Shown: piece after piece, positions 1 to 9,754 of the stretch | How positions within the stretch are numbered: position 1 is the stretch's first letter | How the letters are laid out: the number at the start of each line of letters is the position of its first letter | DNA from: Gordonibacter pamelaeae | GTDB taxonomy: Bacteria > Actinomycetota > Coriobacteriia > Coriobacteriales > Eggerthellaceae | NCBI RefSeq assembly: GCF_042665095.1 | Contig: NZ_JBHTBV010000012.1 | Reading direction: 5' to 3' (one strand) | Length of the DNA stretch: 64,000 bases | Notes under the pieces: generated by a model | Databases searched by the model: none | What the model saw: the letters and a program-made list of their open reading frames with translations, nothing else | What the model was told of the DNA's origin: nothing | Program-made: the position numbers and the translations under genes

Positions 1-81
1 CGGCTACGCCGTCTAGGCGGTCCAAGCGGGCTGCCGCACTCCCACCGGCCGTTTTCTGCCGCCAGGCGTCGGAATTCCCGC

Positions 82-960
82 CTATCCGTTCACCACGGTG
101 CCGCCGTTCACGTGAATGACCTGCCCCGAGATGTAGCTAGAGTCATCGCAGGCCAGGAACACGTAGGCAGGGGCCAGCTCGTAGGGCTGGCCGGGGCGCC
201 CCATGGGCACGCCCTCGCCGAAGTGGCGCACCTTGCTGCTGTCGGTGCCGTACGAGGCGGGGTTCAGCGGCGTCCAGATGGGGCCGGGCGCCACCGCGTT
301 CACGCGAATACCGCGGCTGACCAGCTCCTCGTTCTCGGAAAGCGAGCGGGTGAACGCCGTGATGGCGCCCTTCGTGGCCGAGTAGTCCAAGAGCTGGGGG
401 CTTCCCTGGTAGGCCGTCACCGACGTGGTGTTCACGATGGCCCCGCCCTCCGGCAGGTGCGGCAGCGCGGCCTTCACCAAGAAGAACATGCTGAAGATGT
501 TCGTCTGGAACGTGCGCACGAGCTGGGCTTGCGTGATGTCGAGGATGCTCTGCTGCGGCGTCTGCTCGCCGGCGTTGTTCACGAGCACGTCCAGACGGCC
601 CCAGGCGTCCACGATGCCGCCCACCGTGCGGCGGCAGAACTCCTCGTCGCCCACATCGCCCTTGAACACGAGCGCACGTCGGCCGAGCGAGCGGATGCGC
701 CCGGTCACCGCCTGCGCGTCGTCGTCGGACGAGTAGTACACGAGGGCCACGTCGGCGCCCTCCTTCGCGAACGCGATGGCCGCGGCGGCGCCGATGCCGC
801 TGTCGCCGCCGGTCACGAGGGCGGCTTTGCCCTCGAGCTTGCCGGCGGGGCGGTAGTCCTCGCTTTCGAGCTGCGGCCTTGGGTCCACGTTCGCGCGCAC
901 GTCGTCCATGGCGTAGCCCGCCTTCGGTGCCTGGGTCTCGAGCGTTGCCGTTTGCGTCAT
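82..960 (-). CDS. Short-chain dehydrogenase/reductase (SDR), YghA-like
   Basis: NAD(P)-dependent oxidoreductase of the classical SDR superfamily, 292 aa. The cofactor-binding motif TGGDSGIG lies at residues 50-57, NNAG at 129-132, a candidate catalytic Ser near 181 and the YxxxK pair at Tyr194/Lys198. The roughly 40-residue N-terminal extension before the Rossmann fold is typical of the YghA/YdaD-like subgroup, usually annotated as glucose or general-stress dehydrogenases; the substrate cannot be read from sequence. The start is supported by AAGGAG six bases upstream. The gene stands alone and is divergent from the flavodiiron gene. The family call is firm, the substrate unknown. Confidence 0.9.
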   Translation of the reverse strand: MTQTATLETQAPKAGYAMDDVRANVDPRPQLESEDYRPAGKLEGKAALVTGGDSGIGAAAAIAFAKEGADVALVYYSSDDDAQAVTGRIRSLGRRALVFKGDVGDEEFCRRTVGGIVDAWGRLDVLVNNAGEQTPQQSILDITQAQLVRTFQTNIFSMFFLVKAALPHLPEGGAIVNTTSVTAYQGSPQLLDYSATKGAITAFTRSLSENEELVSRGIRVNAVAPGPIWTPLNPASYGTDSSKVRHFGEGVPMGRPGQPYELAPAYVFLACDDSSYISGQVIHVNGGTVVNG

Positions 961-1148
961 AAGGGGCTCCTTCCCTTCGGGGTACGGCCGCAGCTTACGC
1001 CTGCGGCCGCCCGCCTTCCCGTCCCGGCGCGCGGCGTTACGGGGCCCTTCGGCGGCGGTAACGCCCGCGAGAACTGCGCCCGCGCGTGCCCGTTCATCCG
1101 CTCAGCCCGAATGCGGGCATTTCGCTAACAATTACCCCGCGCACCCCT

Positions 1149-1175
1149 CTGACAACCGCGCCACGCCGCTATACT
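1149..1175 (+). promoter_or_regulatory. Candidate sigma-70 promoter of the flavodiiron gene
   Basis: CTGACA at 1149-1154 and TATACT at 1170-1175, with a short 15-bp spacer. It lies about 30 bases upstream of the flavodiiron start. The hexamers are good but the spacing is below optimum, so this is tentative. Confidence 0.4.
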
Positions 1176-1206
1176 GGAGCAAAACGGAAAGAGGAAGGAG
1201 CCTGTC

Positions 1207-2391
1207 ATGCTGCATGCGGTCGAGGTAAAGCCGGACGTGTACTGGGTCGGGGGCGTCGATTGGAACGAGCGGAACTTCCACGGCTACACGACGGACCGGG
1301 GGTCCACGTACAACGCCTACCTCATCATGGACGAGCAGCCCACGCTCATCGACACGTGCAAGCCCGCGTTCGCCGACGAGCTCGTCGAGCGCGTGCGCGA
1401 GGTGGTGGACCCCGCGCGCATCGAGCACATCGTGGCGAACCACGTGGAGCAGGACCATTCCGGCGCGCTGCCGGCCCTCTGCGCGCTGGCGCCGAACGCC
1501 CGCATCTACGCGAGCGCCCCGCACGGCGTGAGCGGCCTCGCCGCCCACTACGGCGACCGCGGCCACGTGCCCGTCAAGACCGGCGACACGCTCGCCATCG
1601 GCAAACGCACGCTCACGTTCACCCAGACCGTCATGGTGCACTGGCCCGACAACATGGTCGCCTATTCCGATGCCGACCGCATCCTGTTCTCCAATGACGC
1701 GTTCGGTCAGCACTACGCCTCCTCGAAGCGTTTCGACGACGAGGTGGGCCTGCCCGAGGTGCTGGCCCAGGCCAAGAAGTACTACGCGAACATCGTGATG
1801 CCCTACTCGCGCCACGTCCAGCGTGCGCTGGGAGCCCTTGGCGGCCTGGACATCGACATGATCGCGCCGAGCCACGGCGTGGTCTGGCGCAGCCACGTCC
1901 CCGAGATCCTGGACACCTACGCGTGCTGGAGCTCGCTCGCGCCCGAGGACTACGCCGTGGTGGTTTACGACTCCATGTGGCATACCACCGAGGCCATGGC
2001 CCGCGAGATACTGGAGGCGTTCATCGAGTGCGGCGTCCCCGCGCGCCTGTTCGACCTCAAGGCGAACCACATCTCCGACATCATGACCGAGGTGCTGTCG
2101 GCGAAGTACGTGGCCGTGGGCTCGCCCACGCTCAACAACGGGATGATGCCCACGGTCGCGGCCTTCCTCTGCTACCTCAAGGGCCTCTCGCCGAAGACGG
2201 GCTGGGAGGGACGCGTGGGCATCCCGTTCGGCTCGTACGGCTGGGGCAAGAACGGCCCCGACGAGGTGGCCGAGGCGCTGGAGAAGTGCGGCTTCGACCT
2301 CGCGCTCGGCACGCTCGCGCACCAGTGGACCGCCGACGCCGCCAGCCTGGAAGAGCTCCAGCGCGCCGTCGTGGACGGCGTGGGGAGGTAA
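1207..2391 (+). CDS. A-type flavoprotein (flavodiiron protein), FprA family
   Basis: Cytoplasmic flavodiiron protein, 394 aa, the usual length for a two-domain member. The N-terminal metallo-beta-lactamase-like domain carries the di-iron ligand run NHVEQDHSG (His79, Glu81, Asp83, His84), with further ligands expected near the HWPDN and SNDAFGQH segments. The C-terminal flavodoxin domain starts about residue 250, with the FMN loop around YDSMWHTTEAMA. Members reduce O2 to water or NO to N2O in anaerobes, fed by rubredoxin or similar carriers; none is encoded nearby. The start has GGAAGGAG upstream. O2 versus NO preference cannot be told from sequence. Confidence 0.93.
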   Translation: MLHAVEVKPDVYWVGGVDWNERNFHGYTTDRGSTYNAYLIMDEQPTLIDTCKPAFADELVERVREVVDPARIEHIVANHVEQDHSGALPALCALAPNARIYASAPHGVSGLAAHYGDRGHVPVKTGDTLAIGKRTLTFTQTVMVHWPDNMVAYSDADRILFSNDAFGQHYASSKRFDDEVGLPEVLAQAKKYYANIVMPYSRHVQRALGALGGLDIDMIAPSHGVVWRSHVPEILDTYACWSSLAPEDYAVVVYDSMWHTTEAMAREILEAFIECGVPARLFDLKANHISDIMTEVLSAKYVAVGSPTLNNGMMPTVAAFLCYLKGLSPKTGWEGRVGIPFGSYGWGKNGPDEVAEALEKCGFDLALGTLAHQWTADAASLEELQRAVVDGVGR

Positions 2392-2418
2392 CCGCTGCCG
2401 GTCGCGCCCCTTTCCCCT

Positions 2419-2424
2419 TATAAT
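2419..2424 (+). promoter_or_regulatory. Consensus -10 box upstream of the lipid kinase
   Basis: A perfect TATAAT about 65 bases before the lipid kinase start, in the gap after the flavodiiron gene. No convincing -35 box is seen at 16-18 bp. Confidence 0.35.
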
Positions 2425-2488
2425 AGGCGGCGATGGCATCCGCCAAGGGTCCCAACCCGGCGGGAACGAGCCGAGCGAAAGGAAGCCC

Positions 2489-3418
2489 ATGCCAACCCCT
2501 TTGGGAAAGACGCTGCTCATCGCCAACCCGGCGGCGCAGAACGGCAACGGGGCCGCCGCGGCCGAGCGCGCGGCGGCGCTGCTGGGCGATGCCCTGGGCG
2601 ACGGCGCGCTCGACGTGGCGTCCACGCGCGGGCCCGGCGAGGCCGTGCGCCTGGCGGCGGGCGCGGGCGCGTACGACACGGTGCTCGCCCTCGGCGGCGA
2701 CGGCGTCATCCACGAGGCGGCCAACGGGCTCATGCGGCTGCCGGCGGGGGAGCGCCCGACCTTCGGCATCGTGCCGGTGGGCTCGGGAAACGACTACGCG
2801 CGCACCCTCGGCATGTCGGCGCGCTCGGTGGACGCGGCCGTGGCGCAGCTGCTCGCAGCCCGCGCGCGCCCCGCCGACGTGGGCCGGTGCAACGGCGAGT
2901 TCTTCGTGGAGACGCTCTCCTTCGGCGTGGACGCGGCCATCGCGCTCGACACGGTGGAGCGGCGGGCGCGCACGGGCCGCACCGGCACGGCGCTCTACCT
3001 GGCCAGCGGCATGGACCAGCTGCTGCACCACCTGGACTGCCACCGCTACACCGCCTCGTTCGACGGCGGCGAACCGGTGCGTGGCGCGTCGTTCACGTTC
3101 GCGGTGCAGGTGGGCCCCACCTACGGCGGCGGCTTCCGCATCTGCCCGGACGCGCGCATCGACGACGGCCTGCTGGACGTGTGCATCGCGCACCCGCCCT
3201 TCGGCGTCGCGCGCGCCGTCTTCGTGTTCCTGCTGGCAAAGGGCGGCCGCCACACCGGCTTTCGGCAGATCGAGCTGCGCCGCGCCCGCACGCTGTCGGT
3301 GCGCTTCGACGCGCCCCCGCCCGTCCAGATCGACGGAGAGCCCCTTGAGGCCGCCGAGTACGCCATCGACGTCGTGCCCCGCGCCCTCGGCGTGCTCGTG
3401 CCCGAAACCCGCGGCTGA
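2489..3418 (+). CDS. Diacylglycerol/lipid kinase family protein (YegS/BmrU type)
   Basis: Lipid kinase catalytic-domain protein, 309 aa, standard for the YegS/Rv2252/BmrU family. The nucleotide-binding signature GGDGVIHEAANGL is at residues 69-81 and the second conserved block GIVPVGSGNDYART at 93-106. Such enzymes phosphorylate diacylglycerol or related lipids at the inner membrane face, recycling diacylglycerol or making lipid intermediates. GGAA lies six bases before the start codon. It follows the flavodiiron gene on the same strand but has its own -10 candidate. The exact lipid substrate is unknown. Confidence 0.88.
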   Translation: MPTPLGKTLLIANPAAQNGNGAAAAERAAALLGDALGDGALDVASTRGPGEAVRLAAGAGAYDTVLALGGDGVIHEAANGLMRLPAGERPTFGIVPVGSGNDYARTLGMSARSVDAAVAQLLAARARPADVGRCNGEFFVETLSFGVDAAIALDTVERRARTGRTGTALYLASGMDQLLHHLDCHRYTASFDGGEPVRGASFTFAVQVGPTYGGGFRICPDARIDDGLLDVCIAHPPFGVARAVFVFLLAKGGRHTGFRQIELRRARTLSVRFDAPPPVQIDGEPLEAAEYAIDVVPRALGVLVPETRG

Positions 3419-3433
3419 CCTCGAGTCGGCTCC

Positions 3434-4324
3434 CTAAACCAGCAGCGGGCGCGTGAGCCAGTCGAAGCGCTCCCAGCGCTGGTTCGCGGCGATGTTCACG
3501 AAGGCGTCGTGGCAGAACCTCACGACGGCGGCGTGCGGGTCGTCAGCGCGCAGCACGTCCTCCAGTTTGAGGAAGTACTCGGCGCTCGACGGGTCGTAGT
3601 ACGCGCCCGGCACGTCAACCTCGGGCATGACCCCCTCGAGGAAGGGATAGGCCATCACGAAGAACGCCGGGTCGTCGGCCTTCTCGTCGCCCGGCCAGAA
3701 GCCGAACTCCACGAACTGCTCGTCGAGCGCCACGCGCTCCACGATGCCGCCCTCTCCCGCGTACGGGCACGGCTTTCCCGAGAACAGCACGCACGTCAGA
3801 TCGAGCGTTCCCCAGAACAGCGACGGCTGCATCTTCTTCCCGCGGAAGCCGGCCGAGAAGTCCAGCAGGGCGCCCTGGGCGAACAGGCACTGCTCGAAGT
3901 AGTTCCAGGCGGCCCCGCCGTCGAACGCGAGCGGCTCGGCGAGCGCGTAGAAGGGCGTCTGGGTGAACATCTCCTGCGGCACCGGGTAGAGGGGCACCGG
4001 GTGCCCGACAGCCTCCAGAAGCAGCGTGAACCGCTCGTAGTAGCGGGCCACGGACGTGCCGTCCTCGAGCGGGAACGACGCCTCCTCGCCGGTCGTCGCC
4101 ACGGCCTGCACCTGCGGCTCGTCCAGGCGCAGCCGGATCTCGAACCCGCCCGCGCCGTGCGGCACGAAGCCGGTGGAGAACCCGTCGGGCACCGGCTCGA
4201 GCAGCACGTGGCCCCATTCCGGCTGGGGCTCGAGGCATTCCAGCTTCACCTTGCCCATCATCTGGGCCACCATATGCAGCGCGATGCACGTCTCGCGCCA
4301 TTGGCTGTACGTCTGCAGGTGCAT
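3434..4324 (-). CDS. DUF5996-like protein
   Basis: Soluble 296-aa protein with no signal peptide or membrane segment. Its overall pattern matches the DUF5996 family as I recall it: an N-terminal W-x-x-T-C/Y start, repeated aromatic and Phe-rich segments, an ALLDFSAGFRGKK stretch near the middle and a Trp-rich C-terminus. These are uncharacterised proteins of about 300 aa; no catalytic role is established. The start is supported by AAGGAG. It converges with the lipid kinase gene, 15 bases from its stop. The family assignment is from memory and should be treated as probable only. Confidence 0.65.
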   Translation of the reverse strand: MHLQTYSQWRETCIALHMVAQMMGKVKLECLEPQPEWGHVLLEPVPDGFSTGFVPHGAGGFEIRLRLDEPQVQAVATTGEEASFPLEDGTSVARYYERFTLLLEAVGHPVPLYPVPQEMFTQTPFYALAEPLAFDGGAAWNYFEQCLFAQGALLDFSAGFRGKKMQPSLFWGTLDLTCVLFSGKPCPYAGEGGIVERVALDEQFVEFGFWPGDEKADDPAFFVMAYPFLEGVMPEVDVPGAYYDPSSAEYFLKLEDVLRADDPHAAVVRFCHDAFVNIAANQRWERFDWLTRPLLV

Positions 4325-4573
4325 GGCTTCTCCTTGCTGTCGGTTCGCGGGGACCGACGGTCGTTCCGCGGGGGTGGGTTGAGCGCGCGAAGGCGGTTCG
4401 GGGTCTCAATCGGGACAGTCTAGCCGCCTCCCCGCATCCCTGCAGCGGCGGCCCGAAGGCGTCATCAGGTCGTGGGGAAGGGGTTACGCGGGTGGCGGAT
4501 GCCCCGCATTTCCGCTACGATGGCGGGGTAGCGGAAACGATCATGCGCGCCCCGCGCGCCGGCAAGGAGTCCC

Positions 4574-6715
4574 ATGAGCGCACAGTTTCTCCCGGTGAAC
4601 CGTCAGGATATGGCGGAACGCGGCTGGGACCAAGTCGACTTCGTCTACGTGTCGGGCGACGCGTACGTCGACCACCCCTCGTTCGGCGCGGCCATCGTCA
4701 CGCGGCTTCTGGAGTCGCACGGCTACAAGGTGGGCGTCATCGCGCAGCCCGACTGGAACGACCCGGCCTCGGTGGCTGCGCTCGGCGAGCCGCGGCTGGC
4801 GTTCCTCGTGTCGGCCGGCAATATGGACTCCATGGTGAACCACTACACCGTGGCCAGGAAGCGCCGCCGCGAGGACGCGTACTCGCCGGGCGGGCAGGCG
4901 GGCCTGCGCCCGAACCACGCGGCCGTCGTCTACAGCAACCTCATCCGCCGCACGTTCAAGAAGACGCCCATCGTGCTGGGCGGCATCGAGGCGAGCTTGC
5001 GGCGGCTCGCGCACTACGACTACTGGTCGGACAAGATGAAGCGCTCCATCCTGCTGGACTCCGGGGCCGACCTCGTGAGCTTCGGCATGGGGGAGCGCTC
5101 CGTGGTTGAGATAGCCGACGCGCTTGCCGCGGGCCTGTCCATCGACGACCTCACGTTCATCGACGGCACCGTCTACCGCGCGAACTCGCTTGCGCACGTC
5201 TACGATGCGGTGGAGCTGCCCTCGTTCCCCGACTTGCAGGCCGATCCCCTGAACTACGCGCGCAGCTTCGCCGTGCAGTACGCCAACAGCGATCCCTTCA
5301 TCGGGAAGCGTCTGGTGGAGCCGTATTCCGACCACGAGTTCGTCGTGCAGAACCCGCCGGCCGCCCCGCTTTCGCAGGCCGAGATGGACGCCGTCTACCG
5401 CCTGCCCTTCGCGCGCACGTACCACCCGATGTACGAGGAGGCCGGCGGCGTGCCGGCCATCAAGGAGGTGCGGTTCAGCCTCACCAGCAGCCGCGGCTGC
5501 TTCGGCGAGTGCTCGTTCTGCGCGCTCACGTTCCATCAGGGGCGCATCGTGCAGGCGCGTAGCCACGACTCGCTCGTGGAGGAGGCGCGGGCCATCACCG
5601 ACGATCCCGACTTCAAGGGCTATATCCACGACGTGGGCGGTCCCACGGCGAACTTCCGCGCCCCCGCCTGCGCCAAGCAGACGAAGGCCGGCGCCTGCCC
5701 GCACCAGCGCTGCCTGTTCCCGGAGCCGTGCGAGCGCCTCGAGGCGGACCATGTGGACTACCTCAAGCTGCTCGAGCGGCTGCGCAAGCTCCCCGGCGTG
5801 AAGAAGGTGTTCGTGCGCTCCGGCATCCGCTTCGACTACGTGCTGGCCGACCGCAAGCACGGCGACGAGTTCATCTACGAGCTCTGCGAGAACCACGTGA
5901 GCGGCCAGCTGAAGGTGGCACCCGAGCACGTGTCCGACACCGTGCTCGCCCATATGGGCAAGCCGCCCCGCGCCGTGTACGAGCGCTTCGTGCAGAAGTA
6001 CGAGCAGGCGAACGAGGAGCTGGGGAAGAGGCAGTACCTCGTGCCCTACCTCATGTCGTCGCACCCCGGCTCCACGCTCGACGAGGCCGTGGAGCTGGCC
6101 GAGTACGTGCGCGACCTGGGGTACATGCCCGAACAGGTGCAAGACTTTTACCCCACGCCCTCCACTATGTCCACGGTCATGTACGCCACCGGCGTGGACC
6201 CGCACACCATGCAGCCCGTCTACGTGCCGAAGTCCCCGCACGAGAAGGCGCTCCAGCGCGCCCTCATCCAGTACCGCGATTCGAAGAACCGCCCCCTCGT
6301 GCTGGAGGCCCTGAAGAAGGCCGGCCGCATGGACCTGGTGGGCCACGGCCGCGAATGCCTCGTGCGCCCCGAGGGCGCCCCGCCCGCCAAGGGCCCCCGC
6401 GGCAAGGCGTCCGGCTCCGCCACCCTGCGCAAGGCCGCGAGCAAGGCCGACCCTGCGCGCAAGGGAAGCGGCAAGGGCGGCGGCAAGGGCGAGGGTGCTC
6501 GCAAGGGGAAAGGAAAGGGCGCAGGCAGGGGCGAACCCACGCGTAAGGACGGCGGCAAGCCTTCTGCGAAGCAGCCGGCCGGCAGGGACGCCGCCGACCG
6601 GTCCTCCCGTCCCTCGTCGCCGCACAAGGCCGCGAAGGGCTCGCCGAAGCGCCCGGGAGCCTCGTCCCCGAAAAGCGGGCGTGCCAAGGGAGGCCGCGGA
6701 CCCCGCCGCCCCTAG
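4574..6715 (+). CDS. YgiQ family radical SAM protein
   Basis: Radical SAM protein of the YgiQ family, 713 aa. The cluster-binding CxxxCxxC motif (CFGECSFCALTFHQGR) has its cysteines at residues 309, 313 and 316, followed by a typical TIM-barrel region. The N-terminal 300 residues form the B12-binding-like/UPF0313 domain. The last roughly 110 residues are low complexity, dominated by Lys, Gly, Ser and Arg, and are absent from typical members; they look like a basic disordered tail. AAGGAG precedes the start. The biochemical role of YgiQ is not established. The gene lies directly upstream of the long non-coding leader of the ribosomal operon. Confidence 0.93.
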   Translation: MSAQFLPVNRQDMAERGWDQVDFVYVSGDAYVDHPSFGAAIVTRLLESHGYKVGVIAQPDWNDPASVAALGEPRLAFLVSAGNMDSMVNHYTVARKRRREDAYSPGGQAGLRPNHAAVVYSNLIRRTFKKTPIVLGGIEASLRRLAHYDYWSDKMKRSILLDSGADLVSFGMGERSVVEIADALAAGLSIDDLTFIDGTVYRANSLAHVYDAVELPSFPDLQADPLNYARSFAVQYANSDPFIGKRLVEPYSDHEFVVQNPPAAPLSQAEMDAVYRLPFARTYHPMYEEAGGVPAIKEVRFSLTSSRGCFGECSFCALTFHQGRIVQARSHDSLVEEARAITDDPDFKGYIHDVGGPTANFRAPACAKQTKAGACPHQRCLFPEPCERLEADHVDYLKLLERLRKLPGVKKVFVRSGIRFDYVLADRKHGDEFIYELCENHVSGQLKVAPEHVSDTVLAHMGKPPRAVYERFVQKYEQANEELGKRQYLVPYLMSSHPGSTLDEAVELAEYVRDLGYMPEQVQDFYPTPSTMSTVMYATGVDPHTMQPVYVPKSPHEKALQRALIQYRDSKNRPLVLEALKKAGRMDLVGHGRECLVRPEGAPPAKGPRGKASGSATLRKAASKADPARKGSGKGGGKGEGARKGKGKGAGRGEPTRKDGGKPSAKQPAGRDAADRSSRPSSPHKAAKGSPKRPGASSPKSGRAKGGRGPRRP

Positions 6716-7107
6716 CCTTCCAAGGCCTTTGCGGACGTTGCTGCGAAACCCTCTGTGCTGAAGGGGCTGCGGCGCCTCGTCGCCCCGGAGCAACTGCAGT
6801 CCCTCGGCGCACGTGCTCGCCAGCCGCTCTTTGCCGCGCTTGAGCCGCGATCCTCGGAAGCGGCCGAAGCCTGCGGGCGCGGAGGGCTGCGTTTTGTGGC
6901 AGATTATGCAATTTATTCGTCGCTGGAGGCGTCGATACCGCGCTGCCGAACTGTCCTCGACGACGAACAGTCGCGTTTCCCCTGTTGGGAGGCATGCCCT
7001 TTCCTCAAGCGCCCGCAGCTGCCCCAGATGGCGATGAATACCCTCCATTTTCTGCCAGAAAGGGCGTCTCCCCGCGCGCAAAGGGGTCGCATCGTCCTCC
7101 GGGTTGG

Positions 7108-7145
7108 CGGGAACCTGCGTGCCGCACGCCGCCGAAGGCGGCAGG
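7108..7145. repeat. 38-bp direct repeat, copy 1 (REP-like palindrome)
   Basis: Identical over 38 bases to 7235-7272. The core is the inverted repeat GCCGCCGAAGGCGGC, which folds to a 6-bp stem with a GAA loop. A partial third copy sharing the GCCGAAGGCGGCAG part sits at about 7219-7233. The layout resembles repetitive extragenic palindromes. Confidence 0.7.
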
Positions 7146-7234
7146 ATGGTGAGGAGGCGGCGTTCGGGGGAGGTCGCGCCCCGCGCCCCGCGCACCCCGC
7201 GCATGCTCGCCCCGGTAACGCCGAAGGCGGCAGT

Positions 7235-7272
7235 CGGGAACCTGCGTGCCGCACGCCGCCGAAGGCGGCAGG
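7235..7272. repeat. 38-bp direct repeat, copy 2 (REP-like palindrome)
   Basis: Exact second copy of 7108-7145, offset by 127 bases, about 85 bases upstream of the ribosomal promoter -35 box. Confidence 0.7.
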
Positions 7273-7356
7273 CGGGGCGAGCGGTCACGGCGCCCCCTCC
7301 GCGCCCTCGTACCACCCTCCGCAACTTGTGCGCAAGTTGTGTGCGCAAATCAACTC

Positions 7357-7385
7357 TTGATACCTGACCCGGAGGGGTTTATAAT
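7357..7385 (+). promoter_or_regulatory. Strong sigma-70 promoter of the rplB-secY operon
   Basis: TTGATA at 7357-7362 and a perfect TATAAT at 7380-7385 with a 17-bp spacer. It lies 167 bases before rplB, giving a leader of about 160 nt that could hold regulatory structure. No other strong promoter is seen between here and secY. Confidence 0.85.
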
Positions 7386-7552
7386 TCTCGGTTGCGTCTG
7401 GTCATTGATAGATACACCCGGACGCGTGGTACACCGGAGTCGCGTGCGTCAAGCCTCCCCAAGGCGCAGCGGCAATCGGCAGTCCACGAAGCGACAAGGG
7501 GTCTTTGGGGTACGGAGAGGCGTGCGAGCAAAGATCCGAAGAAAGGACAGTA

Positions 7553-8383
<831 letters not shown>

Positions 8384-8405
8384 CGCAAAGCGTTAAGGAG
8401 TAATA

Positions 8406-8678
8406 GTGAGTAGAAGTTTGAAGAAGGGTCCTTTCGTTGAGCCGCGGCTTCTTGATCGTATCGAGAAGATGAATGCGGCGGGCGAGAAGAACGTCGTGAA
8501 GACCTGGTCGCGCTCCAGCACCATCTTCCCGGAGATGGTGGGGCACACCATCGCCGTGCATGATGGCCGCAAGCACGTGCCGGTCTACGTCACCGAATCC
8601 ATGGTCGGCCACAAGCTGGGCGAATTCGCCCCGACCCGCACGTTCAAGGGTCACTCCGCCGACAAGGGCAAGCGATAA
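8406..8678 (+). CDS. rpsS: 30S ribosomal protein S19
   Basis: Small-subunit protein uS19, 90 aa, binding the 16S rRNA head with S13. The SRSLKKGPF start and the HNGRKH-like segment (VHDGRKHVPVYVTESMVGHK) are characteristic. Translation starts at GTG behind TAAGGAG. Confidence 0.98.
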   Translation: MSRSLKKGPFVEPRLLDRIEKMNAAGEKNVVKTWSRSSTIFPEMVGHTIAVHDGRKHVPVYVTESMVGHKLGEFAPTRTFKGHSADKGKR

Positions 8679-8693
8679 GAAGGGGTGAAAACA

Positions 8694-9035
8694 ATGGAAG
8701 CTAAAGCTGTAGCACGCTATGTCCGCGTTTCGCCCCGCAAGGCGCGCATCGTAGTAGACCTGGTCCGCGGCAAGTCCGTTATCCAGGCCCGCGAGATCCT
8801 CGCGTTCACGAACCGCGGTGTGGCGGAAGCCGTCGAGAAGACGCTGAACTCCGCCGTGGCCAACGCCGAGCACCAGCACCACGTGCGTCCGGAATCGCTC
8901 ATCGTGAAGACGGCCTTCGTCGACGAGGGCCCCACGCTGAAGCGCATCCGTCCGCGCGCCAAGGGCTCCGCGTCGCGCATCCGCAAGCGCACGAGCCACA
9001 TCACGATCATCGTTGCACCGCGAGAGGAGGCATAA
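8694..9035 (+). CDS. rplV: 50S ribosomal protein L22
   Basis: Large-subunit protein uL22, 113 aa, lining the exit tunnel. The RYVRVSPRKARIVVDLVRGK start and the C-terminal beta-hairpin region PRAKGSASRIRKRTSHITI are typical. The ATG at 8694 is chosen over a GTG at 8685 because the GTG lies inside the AAGGGGTG ribosome-binding region. Confidence 0.97.
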   Translation: MEAKAVARYVRVSPRKARIVVDLVRGKSVIQAREILAFTNRGVAEAVEKTLNSAVANAEHQHHVRPESLIVKTAFVDEGPTLKRIRPRAKGSASRIRKRTSHITIIVAPREEA

Positions 9036-9040
9036 GCCGT

Positions 9041-9754
9041 ATGGGTCAGAAAGTTAGCCCCACCGGGTTCCGCCTTGGCATCACCGAAGATTGGCGCAGC
9101 CGTTGGTACTCCGACAAGGACTACGCCAAGAACCTGGAAAACGACTTGGCCATCAGGAAGTTCCTGGACAAGTACCTCGCCCGTGCCGCCGTCTCCAAGG
9201 TTGAGATCGAGCGCGCCGGCGACAAGATCAAGGTCATCGTCACCACGGCCCGCCCGGGCGTCGTGATCGGCAAGAAGGGCGCCGAGATCGACTCCCTGCG
9301 CAAGAAGCTGGAGAAGGTTGCCAGCGGCCCGGTGTCCATCGAGGTCGTCGAGGTCAAGCGCCCCGAGCTCGATGCCGCGCTCATCGCGCAGTCCGTGGCC
9401 GAGCAGCTCGAGGGCCGCGTGGCCTTCCGTCGCGCCATGCGCAAGGCGGTCCAGTCCGCCCGCAAGAGCGGTGCCAAGGGCATCCGCATCCAGTGCTCCG
9501 GCCGCTTGGGCGGCGCGGAGATGAGCCGTCGCGAGTGGTATCGCGAGGGCCGCGTGCCGCTGCACACGCTGCGCGCGAAGATCGACTACGGTTTCTGCAC
9601 CGCCGCCACCACGATGGGCTCCATCGGCGTGCAGGTGTGGGTGTACCACGGCGAGATGCTCCCCGGCCAGAAGGCGCCGAACCCGGCGCTCGAGGGCAGC
9701 TCCCGCCCGAACCGTTCCCGTCGCAACGACCGCAACGAGAGGGGGGCGAAGTAA
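9041..9754 (+). CDS. rpsC: 30S ribosomal protein S3
   Basis: Small-subunit protein uS3, 237 aa, at the mRNA entry channel. The KH domain motif VIGKKGAEID and the C-terminal domain (IRIQCSGRLGGAEMSR) are intact. It starts 5 bases after rplV and abuts rplP. Confidence 0.98.
   Translation: MGQKVSPTGFRLGITEDWRSRWYSDKDYAKNLENDLAIRKFLDKYLARAAVSKVEIERAGDKIKVIVTTARPGVVIGKKGAEIDSLRKKLEKVASGPVSIEVVEVKRPELDAALIAQSVAEQLEGRVAFRRAMRKAVQSARKSGAKGIRIQCSGRLGGAEMSRREWYREGRVPLHTLRAKIDYGFCTAATTMGSIGVQVWVYHGEMLPGQKAPNPALEGSSRPNRSRRNDRNERGAK

Larger units (their letters stand above)
6716..7356. other. Non-coding gap before the ribosomal operon
   Basis: About 640 bases with no convincing gene. Open frames here have no ribosome-binding site or recognisable product. 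It contains a local AT-rich patch at about 6898-6925 and, near its end, two 38-bp direct repeats built around a GCCGCC-GAA-GGCGGC palindrome. A structured RNA in the first part cannot be excluded by eye; none of the standard RNA genes was recognised. Confidence 0.5.

Noticed and set aside
4541..7348. 935-codon open frame on the - strand
   Set aside because: It is antisense to the YgiQ gene, rich in Arg/His/Val repeats typical of GC-rich shadow frames, and has no ribosome-binding site or recognisable domain.
6755..7360. Open frames in the gap before rplB
   Set aside because: Several overlapping frames in different phases, none with conserved motifs or a ribosome-binding site; they cross the 38-bp repeats.
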